A stretch of 64,000 nucleotides of DNA, from NCBI GenBank assembly GCA_029959195.1, contig CP114118.1, positions 2,630,001 through 2,694,000 on the forward strand, read 5' to 3'. This DNA is from Dictyophora rubrovolvata (taxonomy: Eukaryota > Basidiomycota > Agaricomycetes > Phallales > Phallaceae). The position numbers and the translations under genes are program-made. The notes below the pieces were generated by a model. It did not search any database. It saw only the letters and a list, made by a program, of their open reading frames with translations, and had not been told where the DNA came from. Positions 33,976 to 43,732 of the stretch are shown in pieces; position 1 is the stretch's first letter; every line of letters starts with the position of its first letter.

Positions 33976-34733
33976 TTCTTTCTTCCTTCCTCTTTCCCCG
34001 TCGCCCTTCGTGTTCTTCTACAAAGGCCGGGCGCCCAAGAACTCAGGAAGTTGAGGAGCGGCACTATAATCATACAAACAATTGTCTTTGGATCTAAAGT
34101 ATATAACACAAATATAGAGCAAACATACCCTCTATTTCTTGAGTCGTTTTTCGGTCTTAGCTTTCCCGATGTCTTGTCATGGAATCTGTGAGTGAGAACT
34201 GCACAAGCTTCTTTTGGCGTCCGAATCATTTTCCGTTGTTCATCAGAGCCTCAGGCTCTAAGTAAACGTCCGGTGCAAGGTCAGAAAATGAGTGTGAGGC
34301 CAAGCTTGAAATTCTTCGTGGTTTCCAAAAATAACCATCTTACTAGTACTGGTTTAAGAGACATGATACTATTCTCAAAATTTACGGTTTTACGGTGACC
34401 GACGGGATCACAATGTAAAAGTTTGAGGAACTTTTACAATAGAACTTTAATTAACTTAGATCACAAAACTAATGAGTGTTGTAATTCTTCGTCGAATTAA
34501 AAGATAAAGAGCATTTGGCTCTCACTCAACTTTATATACAAAAAGAAGATTATCTAATTCTTACTTGGGAAGAGAAACTAAACGTTAAAAAGATTACTAA
34601 GAAAAAAAAGAAACTAAAAGTAATTAAACGTCCGCCGCGGTAAGGTCCCAGACCCTTACAGTCAAACATCAAATAACAACTCCCGTCCTTGTTGATATAT
34701 TGACGACTGAAAGAAACGGTTACTACGTTGTTA
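33976..34733. other. Gene-poor stretch with a possible small solo LTR
   Basis: No convincing gene. At 34414-34660 a 247-bp segment begins TGTAAAAGTTTG and ends GACCCTTACA, has a TATA-like CTTTATATACAAAAAG near 34531 and is A-rich, so it resembles a short solo LTR. The 5-bp flanks (CACAA and GTCAA) match only in part. A minus-strand frame at 33945-34229 shows no recognisable domain. Confidence 0.35.
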
Positions 34734-35770
34734 CTAAAATGGAATCAAAATGACGAACCATTTGTCAGCCGTGGAACTGGAGAGTAACCAGAAGGCTTGG
34801 GTCCTGGGCATGTCTCCTTCGACTGGGAGAACCGATGTCTCTATGTGATCCGAATGCAACACAAACCCGATCGACTTGCGACTAAATATCTTTCTTTTTT
34901 CATAAAGAGAAATATTAAAGGACACGACGACACCCCCTCTCGAACTGATTTGAGAAGGCTTCAATGTACACAGTACAATGTCCCAGCCTAGCGGACCGAG
35001 TTGGCCGCGCTGAGTTCGGATGTACAATCCCCAGACTTGACCTGAAAAGAAATAGGGAGAGTTTCAGAAATTATTCATAAAACCAGAGCTTAATTACCTT
35101 TGGCCACAAATTCCCTACCAACGGCGAGACCCGACTGCAACCTTTGTAACATGTCGGGGACAAACCAATTCAACTTGAAACCGCGCTTAGTGTGAACAAC
35201 CGTCAGAGTTTCTGCGGGATAAACGGGCAACCTTAAGCTATGTCCAACCTCCATATGTCTCGCAGGAGTTTCAGGACGAGCTTGAAGTTGTTTTAAGCTT
35301 GCTATTCGAACTCGGTTAAAAAAGTTGTTGAAACCCGTGTCGGCGCACGCTGAATACAATTCATCTCGGATAGCCGGAGGTAAAGGAAGTTCGTCCAGAA
35401 ATGTTTGAAGTAGGAGATGTCGTGTGCTGGCTTCTGACAGGTCGTCCGATTGTGGCGAATCGAGAATAATCCAGGCTGGTAGTGATTTCCTACACCTCCG
35501 AAACTCATACAACTCGACGACGGGACCAATGGGTGCTTTTGTTCGTTTACAAGCCTCAATGCATTCACGAACAGCCTCTACCATGCACGGTATCAGCTTT
35601 TGTTCGTAAGAAGCAATCAAAATAAGCCGAAACTTGAGTAAGGAGGTTCACTCAGTGTGAAGTGAAATCCTGTCACCAGTCATCAAATACTCACTAGATC
35701 AGCAACTTCGGTTGCAAATACACTCCGAGATTCGGTGGCGTTGAGCCTTTCCGCAAAACCATGGAGGGAG
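34734..35770 (-). CDS. Conserved-looking protein of unknown family
   Basis: Three exons can be joined with good GT-AG sites: a first exon ending at 35695 (FAERLNATESRSVFATEVADL), exon 2 at 35632-35098 and exon 3 at 35041-34734. The protein is at least 300 residues. I do not recognise it. Exon 2 contains YEQKLIPCMVEAVRECIEAC and ends GLAVGREFVAKG; exon 3 begins QVWGLYIRTQRGQLGPLGWD. There is no signal peptide or membrane segment in what is visible. The start codon is uncertain: the open frame runs upstream into the repeated module at 35794-36218, so the original 5' end may have been replaced. It is divergent from WSS1 across that module. Confidence 0.55.
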
Positions 35771-35793
35771 CACGCACATTTATAGGACACCGG

Positions 35794-36218
35794 CTGGGAA
35801 GACTTCACCTTAATCGTATTTGTTCGACATTTTGTGGATGTCCAGGGAATAAACCCTAGTAAGCGGGATGAATTTGTAGTCACAGTGCTTATAAAAGTGC
35901 CCCGCTTTAGCGTCGAGTCACTGAGGATACTACTACACATGATAGGGGCCCGGGCTACTAGGTTAAATAGTCTGAAAAGGGGGCGGATGAATGGTTCACT
36001 AGTATAGAATTTATCATCCGAGTAGGATGTATACTCTCCCACCTCTGTTGTTTTTAAATCATCCGAATTATTTGTTTACTAGAGCCGACGTTCAGCAAAT
36101 CCTAGGTATAACTTGAGTCTTGAAGTTGACTTGAAGGTTCCCTTTTAGGCGTGACATGCACACGTGACACATGGGCCCGGAACCGGCGCCGGCGCGGCAT
36201 CAACGTCTTGTCCACTGG
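35794..36218 (+). promoter_or_regulatory. Dispersed 430-bp upstream module (copy 2, at WSS1)
   Basis: Second copy of the module at 5029-5465, same orientation relative to the downstream gene, about 85-90% identical by eye with a few small indels. It ends 50 bp before the WSS1 start codon and lies between WSS1 and a divergent unknown gene. A TATAAAA is at about 35890. Confidence 0.65.
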
Positions 36219-36268
36219 TTGGTAGTGGTTCGCATAGCAGACTCAATCAGGTTCACATACCACCTCAA

Positions 36269-37501
36269 ATGTCGACGACGACTTTGGTAAAGTCATTTAC
36301 GTGCTTAAAAAGCATGCCTAAAGCTCATCAAGCTCTCGCACTTCTTCAACGGATTGCGAGTCTTGTCAAGCCAATTATGCGCAAGCACAACTGGACCCTC
36401 CCGGTCCTTGCTGAGTTTTTTCCTCAAAATGATAATCTATTAGGTATGTTTCTCTCTCTTTGAACTGGGGCTTCTGAAGACAATATTCAGACAGGAATGA
36501 GTATGTATTATTAATAACCTATGCTAGGCTGTCTTTTCCTGAGCGCTTTATACAGATGTAAATAGAGGGCAGAAGATATTGATACGACTTCGCCCCGCCT
36601 CTGCACCTGATACCTTTTTTGAGGATGAAGACCTGATTGGAACAATGCTGCATGAAGTATTTCATTTTTTCTGTTATCGGGATGCTTCTTATTAACGACC
36701 AGTGCAGTTGACTCACAACGTTCACGGTCCACACGACACCAAATTTTATCAATTCTTATCTAAATTGGAACAGGAATATTACGAACTAAGGGCTTCGGGA
36801 TTCGCAGGTGAAGGATTTTTCTCAGAAGGGAGTAGACTGGGCACGGGGGTCAGCCATAATGTCCCGCCGCACGTTGCCAAGCAGAAAGCCCTGGAAGCCG
36901 CTGAAAAACGAAAGCGAATGTCTGCTGTCCTTAGTGGTGGCGGAAGATTGGGTGGAAGATCTAACATGGCTGGCAAGTCTCTGCGTGAATTGGCTGCAGA
37001 GGTACGTCCGATGATTATCATTCTTCGTGTGCCTCTAAGGACGTTTAGGCTGCTGAGAGACGTGCACGAGACGAAAAATCTTGTGGTACGTTACGTGGAG
37101 ATGAGATTAGAAAAGAAGCTTCAAAAGTAATGGAATCCGATACCATTGAGGTTATTGACGTGGACAGCGATTCGCCGATTACGACGCAGAACAAGAAACG
37201 ACAACGATCGCCATCCGCTTCTATTGAGCCTCCCTGTAAACGGGAAACAAATCCCAAAGGAAAAAAAGCAGCAAATACTACAACGACGGCGAAATCTCAT
37301 ACAGAGTCGAAACCTGATACCTGGACTTGCGGAATATGTACTCTAATCAATGAGCCCATGGCCCTGCAGTGCAGCGCTTGCTCGTCGATACGTCCCCAAG
37401 ACCTCAATTTAACCTGGATATGCTTCAATTGCGGGGAAGATGATACTTCACAACAGTTTTGGACATGCAAGAGTTGCGGTGAATTGAGAGTGGATGTTTG
37501 A
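36269..37501 (+). CDS. WSS1: DNA-dependent metalloprotease Wss1 (WLM domain)
   Basis: Four exons (36269-36443, 36556-36656, 36708-37001, 37049-37501) encode 340 residues. The WLM metalloprotease domain carries HELTHNVHGPHD at residues 91-102, the zinc-binding HExxHxxHGxHD pattern; intron 2 splits it after HE. The C-terminus has two RanBP2-type zinc fingers (WTCGIC...CSAC at about 281-303 and WICFNC...CKSC at about 312-334), preceded by an acidic stretch IEVIDVDSD that looks like a SUMO-interacting motif. Family knowledge: Wss1/SPRTN proteases cleave proteins crosslinked to DNA. A frame extending upstream to 36164 was rejected because it lies in the repeated module and shares its peptide with the SVF1 upstream region. 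Confidence 0.93.
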
Positions 37502-37949
37502 CCAGATTCCTAATATTATTGATGATTAAATGATTCCCACCCATGTTGTATATCATAGTATACCAATGTAGGTAATCTTTACAATGCTTCTCTAGATTTC
37601 AAACAGATGAAATTATGACTTTTGAAATATGTATAAGCAACGGGCAAATGAAAGCGCCATTCCATCTCGACATCTCCCTCTTGGTCTTCCCAAACATCGT
37701 CATCGTTGTTTATATCTTGTTCCTGCTTTGGTGTTGGCTGTATACCAAACGACAGACAACTCCGCAGTTAGTTCCTTAGCATGTTCATCCAGATGTCTTT
37801 GACTTCTTGCCCGGCGCGAAGTGTCACGCGCATCACGGTTGTCACTGGCTTCGCGGTCTAAAAATAGCCTGAGTGTATCTCGATGATCTCACGATTTACG
37901 AAAGCTGCACCTTGTTTCAAACCCTCGCTACCGTGACACTCAGGCTATC
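37502..37949. promoter_or_regulatory. WSS1-SDR intergenic region with a 12-bp inverted repeat
   Basis: No gene is seen. Just before the SDR start codon (37950) a perfect 12-bp inverted repeat, TAGCCTGAGTGT (37865-37876) and ACACTCAGGCTA (37936-37947), encloses 59 bp. It could be an operator-like dyad or a leader hairpin; function is not known. Confidence 0.45.
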
Positions 37950-39097
37950 ATGTCCCAATACGATCCTTCAAGCCTATTCTCTACTAAAGGTTAGATCTTA
38001 CTACTCCCCTAGGTTTCTGATTAAGATCCTCAATACTTATCATAATAGACTTAGTAGCGGTCGTTACAGGCGGTGGCTCGGGCATTGGATTAATGATTGC
38101 AACCGCGCTGGAAAATAATGGTGCAGTAGCATATATCATTGGGAGGAGGTAGACTTTTTGAGTCTCATGATTCACCGAGTCGGCTTTGAGAGCTTTCGTA
38201 GAAAAGAAGTGCTTGAGAAAGCCGCTAAAGAACATGCCGTAAGCTTTATCTTGTTTCATCGCCGCTGTGTATGGGCTAACATGCATATATATATATCCTC
38301 AGAAATACAGAAAATTGATTCCTTTAGTCGGTGATGTCACTTCACGAGACTCTCTCCTTTCCGTGGTCAAAACCATCCAAGAACAAGTAGGGTACATAAA
38401 CCTCCTCGTCAACAATGCTGCAATCTTTGGTCCAATAATAACACCGCCTACCTCAAATGCAGGCATAAAAGACTTGCAGAGGATGCTTTGGGATATCCCT
38501 GTAACGGAATTCCAACAAACGTTCAATTCCAATGTTACAGCTGTCTTCTATTGCACTGTTGCTTTTCTGGAACTTTTGTCTAAAGGGAATGATCATGGCA
38601 TTCCAGGCGTTTCAAGTCAAGTTATTACTGTTTCTTCTATTGCTGGGTATCGAAGAGATGCCAAGCAGGCTGGAATCGCTTATTCCACGAGTAAAGCAGC
38701 AGCGATACATCTCGGGAAGATGATGGCCAATATGCTCATAAACTATCGGATTAGGAGCAATGTTATTGCTCCTGGCATATATCCCAGTGGTTAGTTTTTT
38801 GAATTTAATTTAAAAATTCCCCTTCAACTCACCGAACGTCACCGGATAGAAATGTCAGATTCAGCTGGCATGATGAACAAAGAGTTCACAAAAGACATGA
38901 TTCCAGCTGAAAGGCCCGGAACGCCGGAAGATATGGTAAGTACAAAAAGCTGAGCATGCAACGTTCATCGTTCCGATACTCCCGCTTCTCAGGGTGGTCT
39001 TGTTCTCTATTTAGCAACGAGAGCTGGAGCGTACGTCAGTGGAAACGTTTCTATCACAGATGGGGGACGGCTTAGTTTGTTCTCTGCAACTTACTGA
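37950..39097 (+). CDS. Short-chain dehydrogenase/reductase
   Basis: Six exons (37950-37989, 38049-38148, 38202-38238, 38303-38789, 38850-38935, 38993-39097) give 284 residues. Classical SDR motifs are all present: cofactor loop TGGGSGIG, DV after strand 4 (GDVTSRDS), NNAA, the catalytic Ser in VSSIAG, and YSTSK for Tyr and Lys. The C-terminal GGLVLYLATRAGAYVSGN and TDGGR are usual for the family. The ending IGRRKE after strand 2 suggests NADP(H) preference by its arginines. The substrate is unknown; similar fungal SDRs act on small alcohols, ketones or polyketides. It converges on POP5 with a 279-bp gap. Confidence 0.9.
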
Positions 39098-39376
39098 GAA
39101 TTCTGGGAGTAGAAGACACGAATGGTTATTTGGTGTTCCAACAGAGACATGACAATTTGAATTAGATAAAAACATTCGAATTCAAATACGGATTGATTAA
39201 GGTTTTCGGCAGTTTCCCGTTAACAATACAGTGGCAGCGTAATCAAGACGCTAATCTTTCAATCTAAGGCGAAATTCCCTCGTAGGGGAAGAAATGGGCC
39301 TGTTCAGAAAATCATAGACTGAACTTGTTCGATCTCGGGTTGAACTAATCAGCGGTGCTGAGGATGTCCAAGGAAA

Positions 39377-40067
39377 TCAGTCTTGCATCGCTTGAATTTC
39401 CTTTTCGCTCTTTTCGAGATAATCGTCGTAACTGTCGCTCTTTCGGCCTGATGATGTACATGTTTGTCAGCGAAAGCCATTGACCCGAGAAGATTTACAT
39501 GCCTTTCTCTACAAAACGTGCTCTGTAACGAGCTATAATTTCTTTGTCGTATTTTATAGCCGCCAGTTGTGCATGCTTGATTGTTCCTACGACAAACATC
39601 AATGACTTATATGAAGCAAGACATCTGCAAATAAAGTAAACCTGATAAGTGAACTAAACGAGGAATATAGTTCCTTCCTTCAATGGACGTAAGTAGAGTA
39701 ACAGCACCCCATGCTATCTTGTGATGATCTCGTGCAACACGGATAATACATAAATTCGTAGTCGGAGAGAAATATTTGACTAGGAATAGAATATCACTGG
39801 CTTGTTAATCTTTCGAAATAATAAGTCGCTTACTAGTCATGGATGACGCAACAGCACCCCAGCCAACTTCACCGAAATTTTTGACAACGCTCTCTCTGAG
39901 CGCCTGCGATACGTGTCTCGAGAGTAGCTCTGGACCTGTAGACGAAGGGACCTGATTATTACATGATATGAGCTCAACCAGGAGCCATCGATTCTGCGAA
40001 GACAAAAATGAATTAGAAACACCATTGGAGACGGCAAAAAAGTTCGACAAACCTTGAAGCGGACCAT
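39377..40067 (-). CDS. POP5: RNase P/MRP subunit Pop5
   Basis: Five exons (40067-40053, 39993-39834, 39779-39642, 39586-39503, 39447-39377) encode 155 residues. Family signatures are MVRFK-NRWLLVELIS, NFGEVGWGAVASS, KYFSPTTNLCIIRVARD, WGAVTLLTSIEGR, IPRLVHLSGTIKHAQ and an acidic end SEKEIQAMQD. Pop5 is a protein subunit of the nuclear ribonucleoproteins that process tRNA and rRNA precursors. The first exon is only 15 nt. The last intron appears to begin with GC (AAAG|GCATGT); a GT alternative four bases on also stays open but gives an atypical Arg-rich end. The start is 84 bp from that of the divergent NIF3-like gene. Confidence 0.9.
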
Positions 40068-40151
40068 CAAAAGGATCCTGAATGACGTAATCGAAATTTG
40101 TCATTTACCATCTGAACTCCAACTAGGCTCCGAGTCGTTACTATATCTGAC
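40068..40151. promoter_or_regulatory. Compact divergent promoter (POP5 / NIF3-like gene)
   Basis: Only 84 bp separate the two start codons, so both promoters and 5' leaders overlap or extend into the neighbouring gene. No TATA box is obvious. Co-regulation is likely but not shown. Confidence 0.5.
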
Positions 40152-40686
40152 ATGCCACGCTTTTGCCTAGTTTTCTACAGTCCGATTAACTCAACCCAGA
40201 AAATACTAGGGCAAATATTTTCTTCTTTCCCAGATGCCGCGGGAAAAATAGGGAATTATCGTGGTTGTGGTTTCGTTTCCAGAGGGACAGGTAAGCAATG
40301 CGTTATCACTTCATTGGTTGCTTAGTAGTAATTTCTTTCACTCGCATTCATATCCTCATTCATGATTTGACTTTGTAAATCAGGTCAGTTCATACCGCAA
40401 GATGGAGCAAATCCCACAATAGGCGAAGTTGGAAAGCCAGAGTTCGTGGAAGAAGATCGGGTAGAAATTGTCATGAATGACGGCGAAGATAAAATTGAAC
40501 TTCGGAAAGTCGTTGAGAAACTAAAGCAGGTACATACCTGTTTGAGCTTTAATCACGCACTGGGCACTATCAATTGACTCTCCCGCCAATATCATATTCT
40601 ATCTTCGGGATCATTGTTCATTCAATTAGGTGCATGAATACGAAGAGGTTGTATACCATGTATTTCGATTGGAAGAAGGAATATAA
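40152..40686 (+). CDS. Stand-alone NIF3-type small domain protein
   Basis: Three exons (40152-40290, 40384-40529, 40630-40686) encode 113 residues. The sequence FYSPINSTQKILGQIFSSF, AGKIGNYRGCGFVSRGTGQF, PTIGEVGKPEFVEEDRVE and VHEYEEVVYHV matches the CutA/PII-like insert domain found inside bacterial YqfO/NIF3 proteins, here as a complete small protein. The metal-binding NIF3 core domains are not present. Such short fungal proteins are usually labelled NIF3 or NGG1p-interacting factor 3 related. Biochemical role unknown; the fold suggests a trimeric ligand-binding or regulatory protein. Confidence 0.8.
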
Positions 40687-41051
40687 GAAGAAAAGGAGAA
40701 GGAAAAGGCCAATCCATTGTATGTATATTTAATGCTCCCTATCATCGGCGCTCGCTGTTTGTTCAATGCTCCATAGGAAATTTCGCGGTGATTCAGTACA
40801 TTTCAATACTTATTTATTCAGTATTTGAATAACCATTTTATCCAAAGGTTTTTCTTCCCCATCGCCATTGAGTTTTAGCTCGACCTGTCATCATAATACA
40901 GACTTTTGACCGGCTTAGTCAGGGAGCTCTGAGCTGAATTCAATTGGATCCGATGACCTCCTAAACCTTCTCAACTTCCCCCGTCACAATTTGAATCTGA
41001 ACTTTTAAAGGTTTGACAGCCATTGACGTTTGGTTGTCAAAACACACCACG
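40687..41051. other. Intergenic region
   Basis: No gene, RNA or repeat is recognised in this 365-bp gap between the NIF3-like gene and the PhoD-like gene, both on the plus strand. Confidence 0.5.
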
Positions 41052-43470
41052 ATGAACTCGCCTCTCTCGCCTCTCAGTTGCGGTCCGTTGTTACGGTAAG
41101 CATCCAAGTCACTCCCAGTTGTACAAAGTAAATCTCAACATTCCTTGTGAATGCAAACAGCTACAAAGCCTTGAACTACGACATCTTGACTTGGCATGGT
41201 TCACTCTTAATCGTAACCTTATCAGATGTCGCGCCTTCCTATCTGAACTTGACTCCAAAACCGACCGAAGCATCTTATCCAGTCTGCATTTACAGTGGCG
41301 ATGAACATAAATTCTGGCTATATAATATAACCATCGGACTTCGTGAAGAAGAGCAGATGATCAAGTATCAATTAGAGACGCCGCAAGTGAATGGTTCGTT
41401 TTGGATCCCTGGCAAGGATCAGACTATGCGGACTATGTTTTATTCTTGCAATGGGTTTTCGGTTAAAGTTCCTGCCGATGCGTTTGCTGGACCGGCTCTC
41501 TGGAATGACGTACGTCTTGGTTGATAATGTCACAACTCCCTTTTGTTAAACCATCCATTTTAGGTCCTCCGTCGTAAGGCGTTCATCCTCGGATTCATTT
41601 TTCAACAGCAAATAACATACGTTTTTAGACCATGCAGAACATCCTTTACATGTCATGATTGGTAAGGCTAAACCTGAGATTCGAGCTTTCGCGGCGGTAA
41701 CTTTCTTTTCAGGAGGAGGCGACCAAATCTACAACGACAGGGTAACAATAACCGGTCCCCTCCAATCGTGGTCAAGGCAAAAAAGTCCAAGACGTCGTGC
41801 CGAAACTCCGCTTACAGAAAAATTGGAAAAGGAACTTGATGAGTGGTACTTGCGGAATTACTTGGACTGGTTTACCACTCCTCCGTTCAAAGATGCTCTG
41901 GCTTCTATTCCTGGAATTCAATTATGGGATGATCACGAGTATGTTTGCACACCATATAACAATACTAGTCTAAAACCTTTCCAAGCATCATCGACGGCTA
42001 CGGCTCATACAAAGACCGCTTCATGAGAACTCCCATCTTTTTGGGTATCGGAAAAATAGCCTATAAATATTACATGCTTTTCCAAAATCACACCAACCCG
42101 GACACATCTGCCTTCGAAGCGGCTGAACCGACGTTCATACTTGGAGACGAAGTCGGTCCTTACATTCAATACAGATCGGTATCGTTATGTACGAGTCTGG
42201 GTCCTAGAACCGTCTTTTACGGTCTAGAAGGCCGCGTTGAGCGAACCAGAGAGCGTATATGCTATGAATCGACCTATGATAAGATGTTTTCTCAGTTGGA
42301 CGAGGTCGTCAAAAAAGGAGTAACAAAACATCTTGTGGTGTTGGTTGGAGTGCCTATCGCCTATCCTCGCTTGGTTTGGCTAGAAGGGTTACTGAGTAGT
42401 CGATACATTACAGGCCCACTAAAACTGATGAACAAAATTTTTGGTGTCGGAAGTGGCTTGTTCAACAAGTTTGATGGCTCCTCGGAGCTCTTGGATGATT
42501 TAGACGATCACTGTAAGACCCATTTCCTCCGGGTCGTTCCCCGGTTATTGAACTGACATTCCTTTCACTATAGGGTGCGCAGTCCATCATAAATACGAAA
42601 GAAACGCCTTTGTGCGTCGCCTTCAATCATTTTCAGAACATAAATCTGTCCGAATTACAATTTTGAGCGGTGACGTCCATCTCGCAGCTGTCGGTCGGTT
42701 CTATTCCGCTCCTCGGCTCAACATTCCACAAGTAACGTCCTTTTTTTTTCCAAAAAAAAGCTTGTTTTCCATACCGATCAAAATTTAAATAGAATAAAGA
42801 CTTTCGATACATGGTGAACATCATTTCTTCCGCAATAACGAACGCCCCACCTCCAACAACCGTCTCAAACATGATGCACAGACGCAACAAAATTCACATC
42901 CTAGGCACACACACTCACGAAAATCTCATGGCACTTTTTCGCGAAACGCCAGACGGTAAAAAAAGAGCCAAGAATACAGTCATGCCGGCTCGGAATTATG
43001 TGATTATCACAGAACATACGGGTCCCACGAAAAATCGACATCATCATCAAGAACTCGAACTATGGCGACGCCGGGAAAACTCACAAGCACAAACGGTGCC
43101 GGTCCGACAGGAAAATAGTGATCGGACGGAGCAAAATCTTTTTTCGACTAATGGCCCAACTGGCGCCGCAGTCCAGGAGACTCAAAATAGAGTTGCCAAT
43201 GGTGCCCCACCCCAGCGTTACCCTGACGGTGAGGTTAGCCAAGAAAAAAAGCTTGCCCCCCAGGGTACTGATGATATGCCTATTGCAAAAAATGAGCGAG
43301 GCGGTGTAAACGTAGAAGAAAATATTTCCGCCGTTGCTCCTGCTATGGGCACAACTAGACCCCATGCGTTAGATGTTGCTTTTAAGGTCGAGATAAACCC
43401 GAAAGATCCGGAGGGAAAAACGACTAGCTACGGATTTTCAATTCCTGCCCTAGATTTATCAGATGCCTAG
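41052..43470 (+). CDS. PhoD-like metallophosphatase
   Basis: Eight exons (41052-41095, 41161-41509, 41564-41573, 41629-41661, 41713-41938, 41986-42512, 42574-42731, 42793-43470) join in frame to 674 residues. Exon 3 is only 10 nt. PhoD-family metal-site motifs are visible: IGGGDQIYND, LWDDHDIIDGYGSY, and LSGDVHLAAVGRFYS, with ITNAPPP and the HILGTHTHEN region after. Between them lies an all-alpha/beta stretch typical of the fungal branch. These proteins are predicted phosphodiesterases or phosphatases using iron or calcium; no signal peptide is seen at the short N-terminus, so a cytosolic or peripheral membrane location is likely. The C-terminal 150 residues are polar and variable. Confidence 0.87.
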
Positions 43471-43732
43471 AAACGTTGCGTTATATTTACGGATGTAGAT
43501 GAAAAAAATAATCTTCATATTAATTTTAATTTGGCTGCTAGTTGCCAGTTTGCCCAATGCGATGCAATATGCAATTCCTTTTTGACTTTGTAGAATACAA
43601 CAATTATGCACTAATTATGAATACAAAGAAAAACGAGTGTTTATGTTCCTTCCTTTCGAATCTGAGATTCAAGTGAAAATAAGATATGCTTTTGGAAAAA
43701 GGCTGAAGAGAAATGGAGTTCAATAGTTCCAA

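Noticed and set aside
36164-36268. N-terminal extension of WSS1
   Set aside because: In frame, but encoded by the repeated module; the family N-terminus starts at the Met at 36269.
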